A stretch of 64,000 nucleotides of DNA from positions 4,092,001 through 4,156,000 of the forward strand of contig CP082230.1 of assembly GCA_019856515.1 (NCBI GenBank), written 5' to 3'. Below the pieces are notes generated by a model. The model did no database searches, was not told the DNA's origin, and worked only from the letters and a program-made list of their open reading frames with translations. Source of the stretch: Prolixibacteraceae bacterium. Lineage in GTDB: Bacteria > Bacteroidota > Bacteroidia > Bacteroidales > Prolixibacteraceae. Position numbers and translations under genes: made by a program. Below are positions 37,802 to 46,638 of the stretch, one piece after another; position 1 is the first letter of the stretch; each line of letters opens with the position of its first letter.

Positions 37802-40800
37802 TTATTTAAATCTTGCGTTAAACTCTTCAGTATATTGTTTTGTAATGAGGATATTAATGTTGTTAATTGCCTCGAGATCGTATTGTACTCCTTTTGTTTT
37901 TTGTAATTGTTCAAGGATCGTTTTAGCCATGAGTTTGGAGAAATATCTTTCGTTTTTCAATATGGCGTTATTTTTTTTAACAATAATATCTACCTCCGTT
38001 TTAATGTTTTGGAGGGCATACAAAATAAGTTCTTCTTTTTTAGAGAGCAAACTTTTTTCGCGAAGACGTTTATGTATACGTGCATATTTTTTGTCGTTGG
38101 TATATTTTGCTTTTAAAAGATTGTTTCGTCTATTTACCTCTTTAATTTGATCGTGAACTTTAGTAAGAGTAAATATTTCTTCTTTAAGTTCATCTTGAGA
38201 AAACTCTCTGGCATCGTATTTGGCAAGAATTCTTTTAAACTCTTCGGCAAGGGAAATAAATTGAATGTCTTTTTGATCGAAATTATAGAGAAACTCTTTG
38301 TGTATTTGGGCTTTTAGTTTATTCATCTTATCAGCCATAATGAGTTCCTCTTCACCAGCTTTAGAGAAAGAGAATTGTAGGTTTTCAATGGAAAGATTTA
38401 GAATATCTACATTTTCAGGGTTTGTGTTTAGCGCTTCTTTTTGGTTGAGAAGTGCAAGGTGGTTATTGGCTTCCCGAGCCAGTTCGTTAATCTTATGAAT
38501 GTCGAAATCTTCTAATTGTTCATCTTGCTGGGTGAGTCTCATGATATTGTAGAGTTCCTTTGCATGGTTTAGTGCAGAAGTAATTTTGAGCATCTCTTTT
38601 CGATCGGCTATTTCAGATATCTGTTGGGAGAAAATCTCGCTATTGAGTGTGTCGTAAGGAGTTAGAGTGGTGTTAATGACATCTAGATCCTCTTTGATTT
38701 CCTCTGCAGATTTAAAAAGATTTGAATAGTTCTGAAACTCTTCTCCGAGTTCTTCTTGAAGTTCGTTGTAGTAAGCTTTATTTGTTGCGTCGAATTCTTT
38801 TTTAATGTTTGCGAAATCAACGACATATCCATATTGGAAATTTTTATAGGTTCTGTTGACACGAGTGAGTGTTTGAAGGAGGTTGTGCTCTTTAATTACC
38901 CGACCGAGGTACAATTTTTTAAGCCTCGGAGCATTGAATCCAGTAAGAAGCATATTGTAGACAAAAAGGATGTCAATTTTACCCTCTTTGAATTTTTCGA
39001 CAATATCAGCTCTCTCGTCCTTGGTATATATATCGTGCAGAATAATCTCCGCCGAGGTTACTTTATATTGATCAAGAGAAGTTTTGTATGTGGCATTGGA
39101 TTCAGCAGCGACGGATAAGTCTTGGCTGTTTTTGTGTTTTTGAGATATTATAAACTGGTTGTAAAGTTCTTTTGCTTGTTTTGCAGAGTCGCAGACGACC
39201 ATTGCACCAATAGAAGGGTCGTTAAAAATATGACGAGACTCTTCGAAATCGTCCACGATGTATTGAAGCATTGGTTCTGCAAAACGAGGATGCGCATAGA
39301 GGTCTCGAGTGTCGATTTCTCCTTCCAAAAGTTTAATATCGTTCAGCGATTTTTGAAGTAAAATTTTGTACCTAGTTTGGACCTCTTCCCTGATAAGACG
39401 AAGGGTGAAACCATCCGCAATAGATGCATCATAGTAGTATTTGTGTATATAACCTCCAAAAAGATTTTTTGTATTTGCATCTTTTTTAAGAAGAGGAGTT
39501 CCAGTAAGACCAATATGAATTGCATTTTTGTCGGACTGGTTTAGGTTTGCAAGAAAGCTACCTTTGGGATTGTAACTTCGATGTACTTCATCTAGAAAGA
39601 AAACACGCTGAATGTTAAGGTTGTAATCGTTTGGTCTAGTAACATTCGGATCGTCTTTAAATTTTTGAATATTGACAACGGTAATCTCCATCTTACCTTG
39701 ATCGTTTTCAACAGACTTCGTAGATCTAATATCTTTCACGAAGTCGTTTCTAGAGTTTATCTTATGGACAATAAGTCCACGATTGGTGAATTCAATAGAG
39801 GCTTGGGTAAGAAGGTCGAGCCGATCGACGATAAAATAGAATTTTGGAATGACATTTAATTTGTTGTAGTAGCTTGTAAGGTGTTTTACATTAAAATAAG
39901 CTAAAGCCGTTTTACCGCTTCCTTGAGTATGCCAAACAACACCTTTCGTTTTATTAATATTGATATGTTCTGCTATTTTTTTAGTAGCAAATATTTGAGG
40001 ATACCTCATTATGTGTTTCTGCAACCCAGAAGATTCATTCACATATGCCAACCCGAAGTTTAAAATGAAAGCCAATCTATCTTTATGAAGAAGCGAAGAT
40101 AAAATTCGATTCGTCGGAGTATATGGATCTTTATTCTGGATAAATTCGGGACTATTTTTAATGTTGATCAGGTTGTTGTCTGCAAGGATTAGATCTTCAT
40201 TCGTGTTATTAAAAGGATCTAAAATAGGAGGATTTTGTTTGTTGAATTCTTCGTCTCTGAAATAGTTAAACACGACTTTACCATATGAGGGGGTTGCATA
40301 ATATGCCCCTTGAATAGGCTCTCTGTCGAGATCGTCGTATTCCATATTGTTAGAGAATATCATAAACTGAGTAATGTTTATGAAAGGGATGAATTTTTTA
40401 TTTTTAAATCTAGCATTAATCCTGTTTCTTTCAGCAATAATACCGTCCTTATTATTTGGCTTCTTCACTTCGATAAAAACAAGAGGCAATCCATTGATAA
40501 GAATTGTAATATCAGGGCGAAATTCCTCTTGATCTATTTTGTATGTTAGCTCTGTAACTACATTGAATTGATTGTTGTTGAAATTCTCGAAATCAATAAT
40601 CTTTATGTCATTTTGAGAAGTTAATGTTTTAAAGAAAGCTTTTCCGAGGTCGTTATTTTGTAGTTGGAGCGTTATCTCGTGATATTTTCTTTTAATATCG
40701 TCTTCCTTCACCGAAGGGTTTATTTTTGATATAGCATCAAAAAAGATATCGGTAAATATATTTGTATTGTTATCTCTTTTATTTGTATTGAGGTCTATGT

Positions 40801-40870
40801 ATTTGTACCCTAAGTGGGTTAAGTGGATGATTGCAGGTATTTTAACGCGGGTGTCTTCATTGAAACTCAT
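37802..40870 (-). CDS. hsdR: Type I restriction endonuclease / translocase subunit
   Basis: 1022 residues, typical HsdR. N-terminal PD-(D/E)xK nuclease with Asp120, Glu134 and Lys136 (RPDITILING, FIEVKK); helicase motor with Walker A HTQGSGKT at 314-321, DEVH box at 427-430, and GFNAPRLKKLYLGR further on; helical C-terminal region. It cuts DNA after ATP-driven translocation when bound by HsdS/HsdM at unmodified sites. It is first in the operon; upstream lies repeat cluster R4. No good promoter consensus was recognised in the 150 bp ahead. Confidence 0.95.
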   Translation of the reverse strand: MSFNEDTRVKIPAIIHLTHLGYKYIDLNTNKRDNNTNIFTDIFFDAISKINPSVKEDDIKRKYHEITLQLQNNDLGKAFFKTLTSQNDIKIIDFENFNNNQFNVVTELTYKIDQEEFRPDITILINGLPLVFIEVKKPNNKDGIIAERNRINARFKNKKFIPFINITQFMIFSNNMEYDDLDREPIQGAYYATPSYGKVVFNYFRDEEFNKQNPPILDPFNNTNEDLILADNNLINIKNSPEFIQNKDPYTPTNRILSSLLHKDRLAFILNFGLAYVNESSGLQKHIMRYPQIFATKKIAEHININKTKGVVWHTQGSGKTALAYFNVKHLTSYYNKLNVIPKFYFIVDRLDLLTQASIEFTNRGLIVHKINSRNDFVKDIRSTKSVENDQGKMEITVVNIQKFKDDPNVTRPNDYNLNIQRVFFLDEVHRSYNPKGSFLANLNQSDKNAIHIGLTGTPLLKKDANTKNLFGGYIHKYYYDASIADGFTLRLIREEVQTRYKILLQKSLNDIKLLEGEIDTRDLYAHPRFAEPMLQYIVDDFEESRHIFNDPSIGAMVVCDSAKQAKELYNQFIISQKHKNSQDLSVAAESNATYKTSLDQYKVTSAEIILHDIYTKDERADIVEKFKEGKIDILFVYNMLLTGFNAPRLKKLYLGRVIKEHNLLQTLTRVNRTYKNFQYGYVVDFANIKKEFDATNKAYYNELQEELGEEFQNYSNLFKSAEEIKEDLDVINTTLTPYDTLNSEIFSQQISEIADRKEMLKITSALNHAKELYNIMRLTQQDEQLEDFDIHKINELAREANNHLALLNQKEALNTNPENVDILNLSIENLQFSFSKAGEEELIMADKMNKLKAQIHKEFLYNFDQKDIQFISLAEEFKRILAKYDAREFSQDELKEEIFTLTKVHDQIKEVNRRNNLLKAKYTNDKKYARIHKRLREKSLLSKKEELILYALQNIKTEVDIIVKKNNAILKNERYFSKLMAKTILEQLQKTKGVQYDLEAINNINILITKQYTEEFNARFK

Positions 40871-41103
40871 AGTTGTGTAGTTACTTAGATTGAATAATGT
40901 AATAAAGGAGTTATAAAAATAGATAAAAGTGCGAAATGGGATGTGAAAAACAACGAATAAAATAGATGAATATGAAAAAAAGTAATTTTAGGTTGTAAGG
41001 TTAATTAAAACCATTGGGAACGATATAGCCACGGATTGGACGGATTCTCACGGATCTGGTTGAAGCGCACGGGGAATTGAACCACGAAGACACAAAGATA
41101 CGA

Positions 41104-41338
41104 AGGGTTGATGCGCAAGGGATGTCACACAGATATCCACAGATCTTATATCTGTTTAATTATGGTAATGAGACAACATTCCCTGAAAGGGAAACCGAAC
41201 ATAGCCCAATGGTGAAAACCATATGTTGCGCAATAGCGCATCATACAGGTTGGAGCCTTGGGTATTGATAATAAAATCAATACCCAAGGGCTGAAGGCCT
41301 GGCCCCCTATAGGTTAAACAAAAGTATCATAGCCACGA
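41104..41338 (+). repeat. 235-bp direct repeat, copy in R4
   Basis: Second copy of the block at 22953-23187, about 95% identical by hand and without gaps. Confidence 0.8.
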
Positions 41339-41964
41339 ATGGGGTGCAAGGGTATGGGACAGCCGCTGGGAGCGCTGAGCTCCAGCTCGGCATCGTGTGT
41401 CAGGAGAGTGACTACGTAGAGGCGCGATGCTCGCGTCTAAAATATATAGCCACGGATTCAACGGATCAGACAGATTCATGATAATAGGAGGGCTGTAAGT
41501 CCGATACGATCATTTTGCTGACGTTCGTTTTTGGTTTATACTATATCCTTTTACCAAGTAATCTTTTAAGCGTTGTGCGGCCCATTGGCGGAATTGTGTG
41601 TCTTGTACGATGTTTACCGATAGTACAAATGGGTAAGATCTGTTTGATTTTTAATTCCATCGAAATCGAGGGAATTAAAATCTGTACTATATATTTCTTC
41701 CCAAATACTTAGACAATCGATGGTATTCAACGGATCAGACGGATTATCACGGATCTTTGTTGTGGTGCAAGAGGAATTGAACCACGAAGACACAAAGGCA
41801 CGAAGGGTTGGAGCGCATGGGAAATATAGCCACGGATTCAACGGATCAGACAGATTCTCACGGATCTTTGTTGTGGTGTAAGGGGAATTGAACTGCAAAG
41901 GCGCAAAGGCATGAAGGGTTGTGGTGCACGGGAATTATGGTCACGTATTCAACAGATTAGACGG

Positions 41965-42348
41965 ATTTGGTTGACGCATGATACCGAGTGGAACGATGTG
42001 TTCTCATGGATGAAGCGCACTGTGAAGGCGCAAAGATAGGAAGGGTAGAGGCGAGATGCTCGTGCCTGTATGAGGTATCCCTCTCGTGCCAATAAATTGG
42101 CACAAACTTGGTCGTATTGGATGCGTTATGTCTGAGATGGGTCAGGCCTTCAGCCTTTGGTGATAGGTCGTGTGTTGTACCCAAGGCTCATTCTTATGCA
42201 GCACTACCGCGCAACATATTCATTTCACCGTTGGGCTAGGTTCGGCCACCCCGTTCGGGGCTTGGTTTCAATTGTCGGGAACGGATTTTTAAAAATCACC
42301 ACGAAGGCACGATGGGTTGGATTTTACGGGATGGTACACAGATGAAAC
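41965..42348 (+). repeat. 384-bp direct repeat, copy in R4
   Basis: Second copy of the block at 26081-26464, same length and about 96% identical by hand. Confidence 0.85.
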
Positions 42349-42542
42349 GGATTGGACGGATTCTTACTGATTTTATTTGTGTTTGAATTGCAGGGAATTA
42401 TAGCCACGGATTCAACGGATTTTAACGGATTTGGTTGACGCATGATGCCGAGCTGGAGCTCGGCGTTCCCTGGGGTTGATGCTCTTTTGTGGCAAGACAT
42501 TGGCTCAAACTATGTCGTATTGGATGTGGAATGTGGTGATGG

Positions 42543-42830
42543 TTATTTGCGGTGACGGCCGAAGAGGAAGCACATGACGTAGGCGAGGTATTCGGTGAAT
42601 TTGTTGAGGGTGGGGGATGGGATGTTGAGTTTGTGGCCGAAGAGGCAGGTGAAGAGGATGATGAGAATGACGATCTCGTGGATGTTGCGATCAAGGAAGC
42701 CTGTGGTGGCAGTTTGGTTGGCTTGATCGTTGCGGTGGCGGGCGTCTTGTTTGTCGGCGGTGGCGGTGTTGTTGATGACCTTGTCGGTGATATGTCGGGC
42801 TGTACGAGCGATGGTTTTGAGATGTTTCAT
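42543..42830 (-). CDS. Small membrane protein, putative holin
   Basis: 95 residues. A polar, Asn/Thr/Ala-rich N-terminal half is followed by two hydrophobic segments (IHEIVILIILFTCLFG, about 51-66, and FTEYLAYVMCFLFG, about 78-91) and a charged tail (RHRK), a holin-like plan. The amidase gene lies 115 bp upstream on the same strand, so both are likely one transcript. A highly acidic open frame covers the same DNA on the other strand; the membrane reading is preferred because of its neighbour and topology. No family is recognised. Confidence 0.5.
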   Translation of the reverse strand: MKHLKTIARTARHITDKVINNTATADKQDARHRNDQANQTATTGFLDRNIHEIVILIILFTCLFGHKLNIPSPTLNKFTEYLAYVMCFLFGRHRK

Positions 42831-42945
42831 GGGAATTGTGATTTAAAAACTGGGGCACCGAAGTGCACCCAGCTACCTGAATTGATACTATGACGAATGT
42901 GTATTATACCTAATTATTCGGTTTGTATTGAATGATGAGATGGGA

Positions 42946-43338
42946 TTATAGTCTCATCAAGATCTCTTTGAGATTGAAGTTGGGACATGTCTTTTTCTTG
43001 TTGTAATGGTTGTGTGGATATATTCGGTTCTTTTTAATAGAGAATTTCTTCATCAGCTTTCGAAGGAGAAGACAAAGGCTTGCATATTGGGCATCTGAAA
43101 AACGATATTTACCACTGAGACATATGCCTATAGAGTCGGCATTGTAACCTCTACAGTGTGCTCCAATTGTCTCCACGGCCCTTCCCCATTTGATGTCTCC
43201 ATTGAGGCAGATAAAGTAGTGGTAGCCTATATCTTTCCATCCTCTCTCCATATGCCAACGGCGAACGGTTTGGATGTTGTCGTGTTCGAGATTATCGCTA
43301 TCAGAGCAGTGAATGATAATTCTTGTTATTTTTCTCAT
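42946..43338 (-). CDS. N-acetylmuramoyl-L-alanine amidase, T7-lysozyme/PGRP type
   Basis: 130 residues, a bare Amidase_2 domain. Zinc ligands are readable as His10 (RIIIHCSDSD), His109 and Cys118 (near KKKTCPNF), with the IGYHYFICLNGDI strand and GAHCRGYNADSIGICLSG typical of the fold. It cleaves the amide bond between muramic acid and the stem peptide. There is no signal peptide, so it would need a holin or lysis to reach the wall, which suits a phage-derived endolysin. Its start overlaps the stop of the HTH gene at 43335 by 4 bp. Similar amidases occur in non-phage Bacteroides loci. Confidence 0.88.
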   Translation of the reverse strand: MRKITRIIIHCSDSDNLEHDNIQTVRRWHMERGWKDIGYHYFICLNGDIKWGRAVETIGAHCRGYNADSIGICLSGKYRFSDAQYASLCLLLRKLMKKFSIKKNRIYPHNHYNKKKTCPNFNLKEILMRL

Positions 43339-44066
43339 AACCGAATGTTAATTTTAAATGTAATGGTTGAAGGCTTTTGAAGGTAGCATTGTCCATTACG
43401 ATGAATAATATATGGAAGCGACTTATGGTGGCTTCGTAAACCATTAATCTCTTTGGGTTTTAAGGGTAGATGTTGGTGATTCTGTTGAATGACCAATAAT
43501 CCGAGCCGTTGACCCTGTTGTCGATAGCGATAGAATTGGGAGGTGGACACACGGAGTGCTTTTTGTAAATAGTTCTTCGGCACGGTGAACTGTCGTGTGT
43601 GTAGTACCATCCCCAGATGGGGGGCATAGCGACTGTGTTTGCGTAGCAGCTTGCGATAGTGGGCCGTGTGGTTGGCTTTCTGTTGGATCATCTCACGGCG
43701 AAAAGCGGTGTAGTAGAGAAGGGTGACAATGGCGATGATTTTGAAATGTCTCATCTGGTATTTGTTGAGCCAATAGAGTGACCCTAGTGGTGCCAAGTGA
43801 TGTTGTTTGATGAGTTGAGAGGGCGATACTGTTCGATGGTTTCTATGTCGGTCTAATCGTATCATACGAAGGCGCTGGAGTTTTTGGATGCGTCGTTTGA
43901 TGGTTGGGATGGAGCAACTAAAGGTTGTGGCGATCGTTGTGATGGTAGGGGTGTCGAACGATACTGATCGTTGGTTACGAAGGTAGAGGTATAGTTGTAG
44001 TGCATCGAGGGCATTGTGTTGATAGGTAAATTGAATTAATGCAATGGGGATCAACAGATATTTCAT
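43335..44066 (-). CDS. Basic protein with two HTH-like segments, function unknown
   Basis: 243 residues if it starts at the ATG at 44066; an earlier ATG at 44093 lies at the edge of the inverted-repeat element and is less likely. Strongly basic. One HTH-like helix pair is at ITTIATTFSCSIPTIKRRIQKLQRLRMI (about 38-65), another near LQKALRVSTSQFYRYRQQGQRLG (about 182-204). This suggests a winged-helix DNA-binding protein, perhaps a replication or transcription control protein of a mobile element. It overlaps the amidase start by 4 bp. I do not recognise the family. Confidence 0.6.
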   Translation of the reverse strand: MKYLLIPIALIQFTYQHNALDALQLYLYLRNQRSVSFDTPTITTIATTFSCSIPTIKRRIQKLQRLRMIRLDRHRNHRTVSPSQLIKQHHLAPLGSLYWLNKYQMRHFKIIAIVTLLYYTAFRREMIQQKANHTAHYRKLLRKHSRYAPHLGMVLHTRQFTVPKNYLQKALRVSTSQFYRYRQQGQRLGLLVIQQNHQHLPLKPKEINGLRSHHKSLPYIIHRNGQCYLQKPSTITFKINIRL

Positions 44067-44085
44067 AGTATAAGGTTTTGATGAA

Positions 44086-44228
44086 AATTTCATGTGTATG
44101 GACTTACAACCAATGGGATCGTATAGGGCTATTGTTTGTGGCCTGATGGTGCCCTTGTCACCATATTATGCGATCGGCGCTAGAGGGTGGGAGTCGCTAT
44201 CCCACTGAAGCATGATACACATGAAATT
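44086..44228. repeat. 143-bp element with 13-bp perfect terminal inverted repeats
   Basis: AATTTCATGTGTA at 44086-44098 and its exact complement at 44216-44228. Inside are nested pairings: GATCGTATA with TATGCGATC (one G-U), a GGTG/CACC hairpin, and GTGGGA-GTCGCTA-TCCCAC at 44188-44206 or close to it. It could be a structured RNA leader, a MITE, or a recombination site. It sits between the two HTH genes. Confidence 0.55.
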
Positions 44229-44254
44229 AGATGATGATTTTTGATAGTTTATGG

Positions 44255-44632
44255 TCACTTCTCTTTGTCTTCATTAGGAGGAGAAGTGTTTTGTGACCGA
44301 TAGTTTTTGTGTAGCATGGCCATCACGTCCGACTCTTTGTAGAGATACTTCTTTCCTAGACGGGTGTAGGGGAGTGTGCCTCTATTGCGCAGGGATACCA
44401 GTTTGCGATTGGAGATATGTAGCAAAACCAAAACATCTTGGGTGTCGAGCCATCGGTCTTTGCGCATCAGCAGAGGGTGCAGTAGATCTTTAAGAAGGCA
44501 GATGATGTCTACGAGACGATTTAACTCGTTTTGTACTTTTTGTAGGGTGGCCTTCTCTGTTTTGAGACAGAGGAGGGTGTGGCGAACAAAAGGTGCTTTG
44601 GGTGTGTCGTGGGTGTGACTATCTTTTTTCAT
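44255..44632 (-). CDS. Helix-turn-helix protein, excisionase/MerR-like
   Basis: 125 residues. The central part (LDTQDVLVLLHISNRKLVSL, then RNRGTLPYTRLGKKYLYKESDV) is the HTH_17-type DNA-binding domain used by excisionases and small regulators of Bacteroidota mobile elements. The N-terminal third is a helix with charged residues. It is placed ahead of the structured 143-bp element and the HTH/amidase genes on the same strand, so it may control them or act as a directionality factor. No integrase is in the window. Confidence 0.75.
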   Translation of the reverse strand: MKKDSHTHDTPKAPFVRHTLLCLKTEKATLQKVQNELNRLVDIICLLKDLLHPLLMRKDRWLDTQDVLVLLHISNRKLVSLRNRGTLPYTRLGKKYLYKESDVMAMLHKNYRSQNTSPPNEDKEK

Positions 44633-44837
44633 CCTTATGTGGGGTTATAGTTTCTACTCATTCAAAGGTAGAGAGGGGATAGGATGAATGAAACGATTCT
44701 GGCTAATTGTACGTCCCTATGGAGTTGAAGTATGTGGGTGTGGTTGCGACAAGATGGGAGGATATGCAAGGAGAAGATGAATTGTAAAGGAGAAAAAGTT
44801 TTTCGCTTGGGGAGGTGTAAAAATCGTCTTTAATGAG

Positions 44838-44873
44838 ATCCCTCTTCTTTGTTTTTAGATAAAGAAGAGGAAT
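44838..44873 (-). terminator. Hairpin terminator of the 427-residue protein gene
   Basis: Perfect CCTCTTCTTT / AAAGAAGAGG arms with a 10-nt loop, 25 bp beyond the stop codon. Confidence 0.55.
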
Positions 44874-44895
44874 CGCTAATCTGTTCAAGGTGTTG

Positions 44896-46179
44896 TTATT
44901 TTAGGATGTTACACCATAGTTCAATCTGTTCTTTGTTGATACTCTCTTTGCTTTTGGTGAGACTTTGGGCAGTGTAGTGTTCGTTTTTTTCGCTTACAAA
45001 CATTTGGCTAATCTGTTGCCAGCCTCCATGAGGAATAGATATGATATTCATCTTTTTGAGGGTGGTTAGCCATGTGTGTAGATCTCTTTGAGAGCCGTGC
45101 CAAACGATCACTTCATGGATGGGTTGTTGGCTGAACAGTTTAAGAAAGATCGGTAGCTGTGCTTTGATGAACTGTTTTTTAAATAGTAGTTCATGATGTT
45201 CGATAATTTTTGTTCTCTCTAAGGGGTGAGTTACTTTAATGGGGTTGTCATAGTGTATTGCTTGTTTTTTTCTTGTGGGTGTGACAGGTGTTGCCACCTG
45301 TGAGTGAAGGTATATTTCGGCCTCTTCAATCATTATTATGATACTACTAAAGAACTCTTGTTCATCATTTTTGATGCTTTCAGACTTAAGATAGGCATAT
45401 AGAATATTAAGGTGTGTGAAGGAAAAACGTAATTGTGTTTTGTTTATTCCTCCGATCCACTGTTCTCTATTCTCTTGATAGGTCTCCATGATCTGTTGAT
45501 AACTCTCGTGTAGTAGAGCATTGATTCTAATTACCACATCTTCTTGCTGAAATGGTTTTGATGTTAGTTTCTCCAATAGATTGGTGATTCTTTGATGTAG
45601 CTGAAGGTGGTCGTAATGAAGAGGAGCCACAATATGTATAAATTTCAGTAGTTTGTGAGGACGACTAAGATGAATACTATTTTTATTTGTCTGGGCATCA
45701 TAAAGACTTACGAGCTGTTTGTATAGATACGTCTCTCTAGGGATCATGATATTTTTATATTCAGGTGCGAAATGTTCGAGCATCTGTGCCCAATAGGTGT
45801 ATTGATAGAAAACGATCCACTCTTCGGTGTCTCCAAAATAGATACGACTATAGAATATCTCTTTGAGGTGTCTGTCGTTCCATCGGTAGTAGCTGTAGAT
45901 CAATAATGACAGATGATCAAGCTGTCTTAGTATGAAAATGGACACCTGTTTCTTGTGGTGAGGGCGCATTTTTTCTCTTTGGCAAGAGGCGAGGGTTTGA
46001 AAGTCTTCTTTTACTTGTTGTGTGGTCTGTTGAAGTGTATCTTTATAGAGCATCTCAACTTGAAGTGGAGAGAATGATGAAATCTTCTCATGAAGGCACT
46101 TCTTAATTTTGTGTAAGGTGTTCAATGGGTTGTCCACATATAGCTTGGACACGGTCATTTTTAAGCATTCTCTTTCCAT
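44896..46179 (-). CDS. 427-residue protein, weakly RteC-like
   Basis: Mostly helical, no signal peptide or membrane segment. I do not recognise it with certainty. The C-terminal stretch (VIVWHGSQRDLHTWLTTLKK, then an IS..F element and a repeated SLTKSKE ending) recalls the end of RteC, the regulator of excision in Bacteroides conjugative transposons (W-GS...L...L). The nearby excisionase-like gene fits that reading, but no conjugation gene is seen. Start is uncertain: ATG at 46179 or the eighth codon at 46158 (MTVSKLYVDNP). It stands between a hairpin at each side and repeat cluster R5. Confidence 0.5.
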   Translation of the reverse strand: MERECLKMTVSKLYVDNPLNTLHKIKKCLHEKISSFSPLQVEMLYKDTLQQTTQQVKEDFQTLASCQREKMRPHHKKQVSIFILRQLDHLSLLIYSYYRWNDRHLKEIFYSRIYFGDTEEWIVFYQYTYWAQMLEHFAPEYKNIMIPRETYLYKQLVSLYDAQTNKNSIHLSRPHKLLKFIHIVAPLHYDHLQLHQRITNLLEKLTSKPFQQEDVVIRINALLHESYQQIMETYQENREQWIGGINKTQLRFSFTHLNILYAYLKSESIKNDEQEFFSSIIIMIEEAEIYLHSQVATPVTPTRKKQAIHYDNPIKVTHPLERTKIIEHHELLFKKQFIKAQLPIFLKLFSQQPIHEVIVWHGSQRDLHTWLTTLKKMNIISIPHGGWQQISQMFVSEKNEHYTAQSLTKSKESINKEQIELWCNILK

Positions 46180-46638
46180 AAGAAATCATTTAGGTTCAAT
46201 AATTTTTGTCCCAATTAATAAAGGGGTGTAGGATCTAATATAATAAATATTGTAGGATAAATTATATGACTTTTGTAATGACGGCCATTATATGGCAGAG
46301 GTGAAGTGTCTCTTCAGCAATTCCCACTACGGATCTATCCTAACATATAGGGGGAGTCATATGAAGATTGAGAAACCGATCTAACATATATTTATTCAAG
46401 GGGTTGTGCTTTTTTATTTCTCTCTTATACCCTTCTAGTTAACTGTTCTCATTTTTGTTCGATAGAATGACTCTAAATAGGGGTGGGTTGTGGAGATAAC
46501 GAGTATTGCGTCGCTATATGACTATTTCTCTGTTCTCAGTGAAATAGTCATATCTTACGATTTAGGTTGCTATGGAACAAATTCTATCATACCTATTGGT
46601 GGAACTTAGTTTTCAAAGCGTCTCTTACTCATTATCAG
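46180..46638. other. Gene-free spacer with a perfect inverted repeat
   Basis: About 460 bp left of repeat cluster R5. It contains a perfect 13-bp inverted repeat (ATATGACTATTTC at 46516-46528, complement at 46541-46553, 12-nt loop), which could be an operator, a terminator, or a transposon remnant. Nothing else is recognisable. Confidence 0.5.

Larger units (their letters stand above)
41025..42530. repeat. Repeat cluster R4 of the mosaic intergenic family
   Basis: Holds the 235-bp repeat shared with R1, the 384-bp block shared with R2, and several ATAGCCACGGATT units. About 41510-41720 is unrelated sequence embedded inside. Near the right end, 42447-42464 is a perfect palindrome (GCCGAGCT-GG-AGCTCGGC). 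It separates the restriction operon from the holin-like gene. Confidence 0.85.

Noticed and set aside
41510..41720. Small gene or RNA embedded in cluster R4
   Set aside because: Unrelated to the repeat modules, but no credible frame or stable fold was seen; probably a remnant of earlier sequence.
42552..42893. Acidic 113-residue open frame on the plus strand opposite the holin-like gene
   Set aside because: Its composition (long Glu/Asp/Gly/Val runs) is what the complement of a Ser/Thr/Asn/Ala-coding stretch gives; the opposite strand has two membrane segments and an amidase neighbour.
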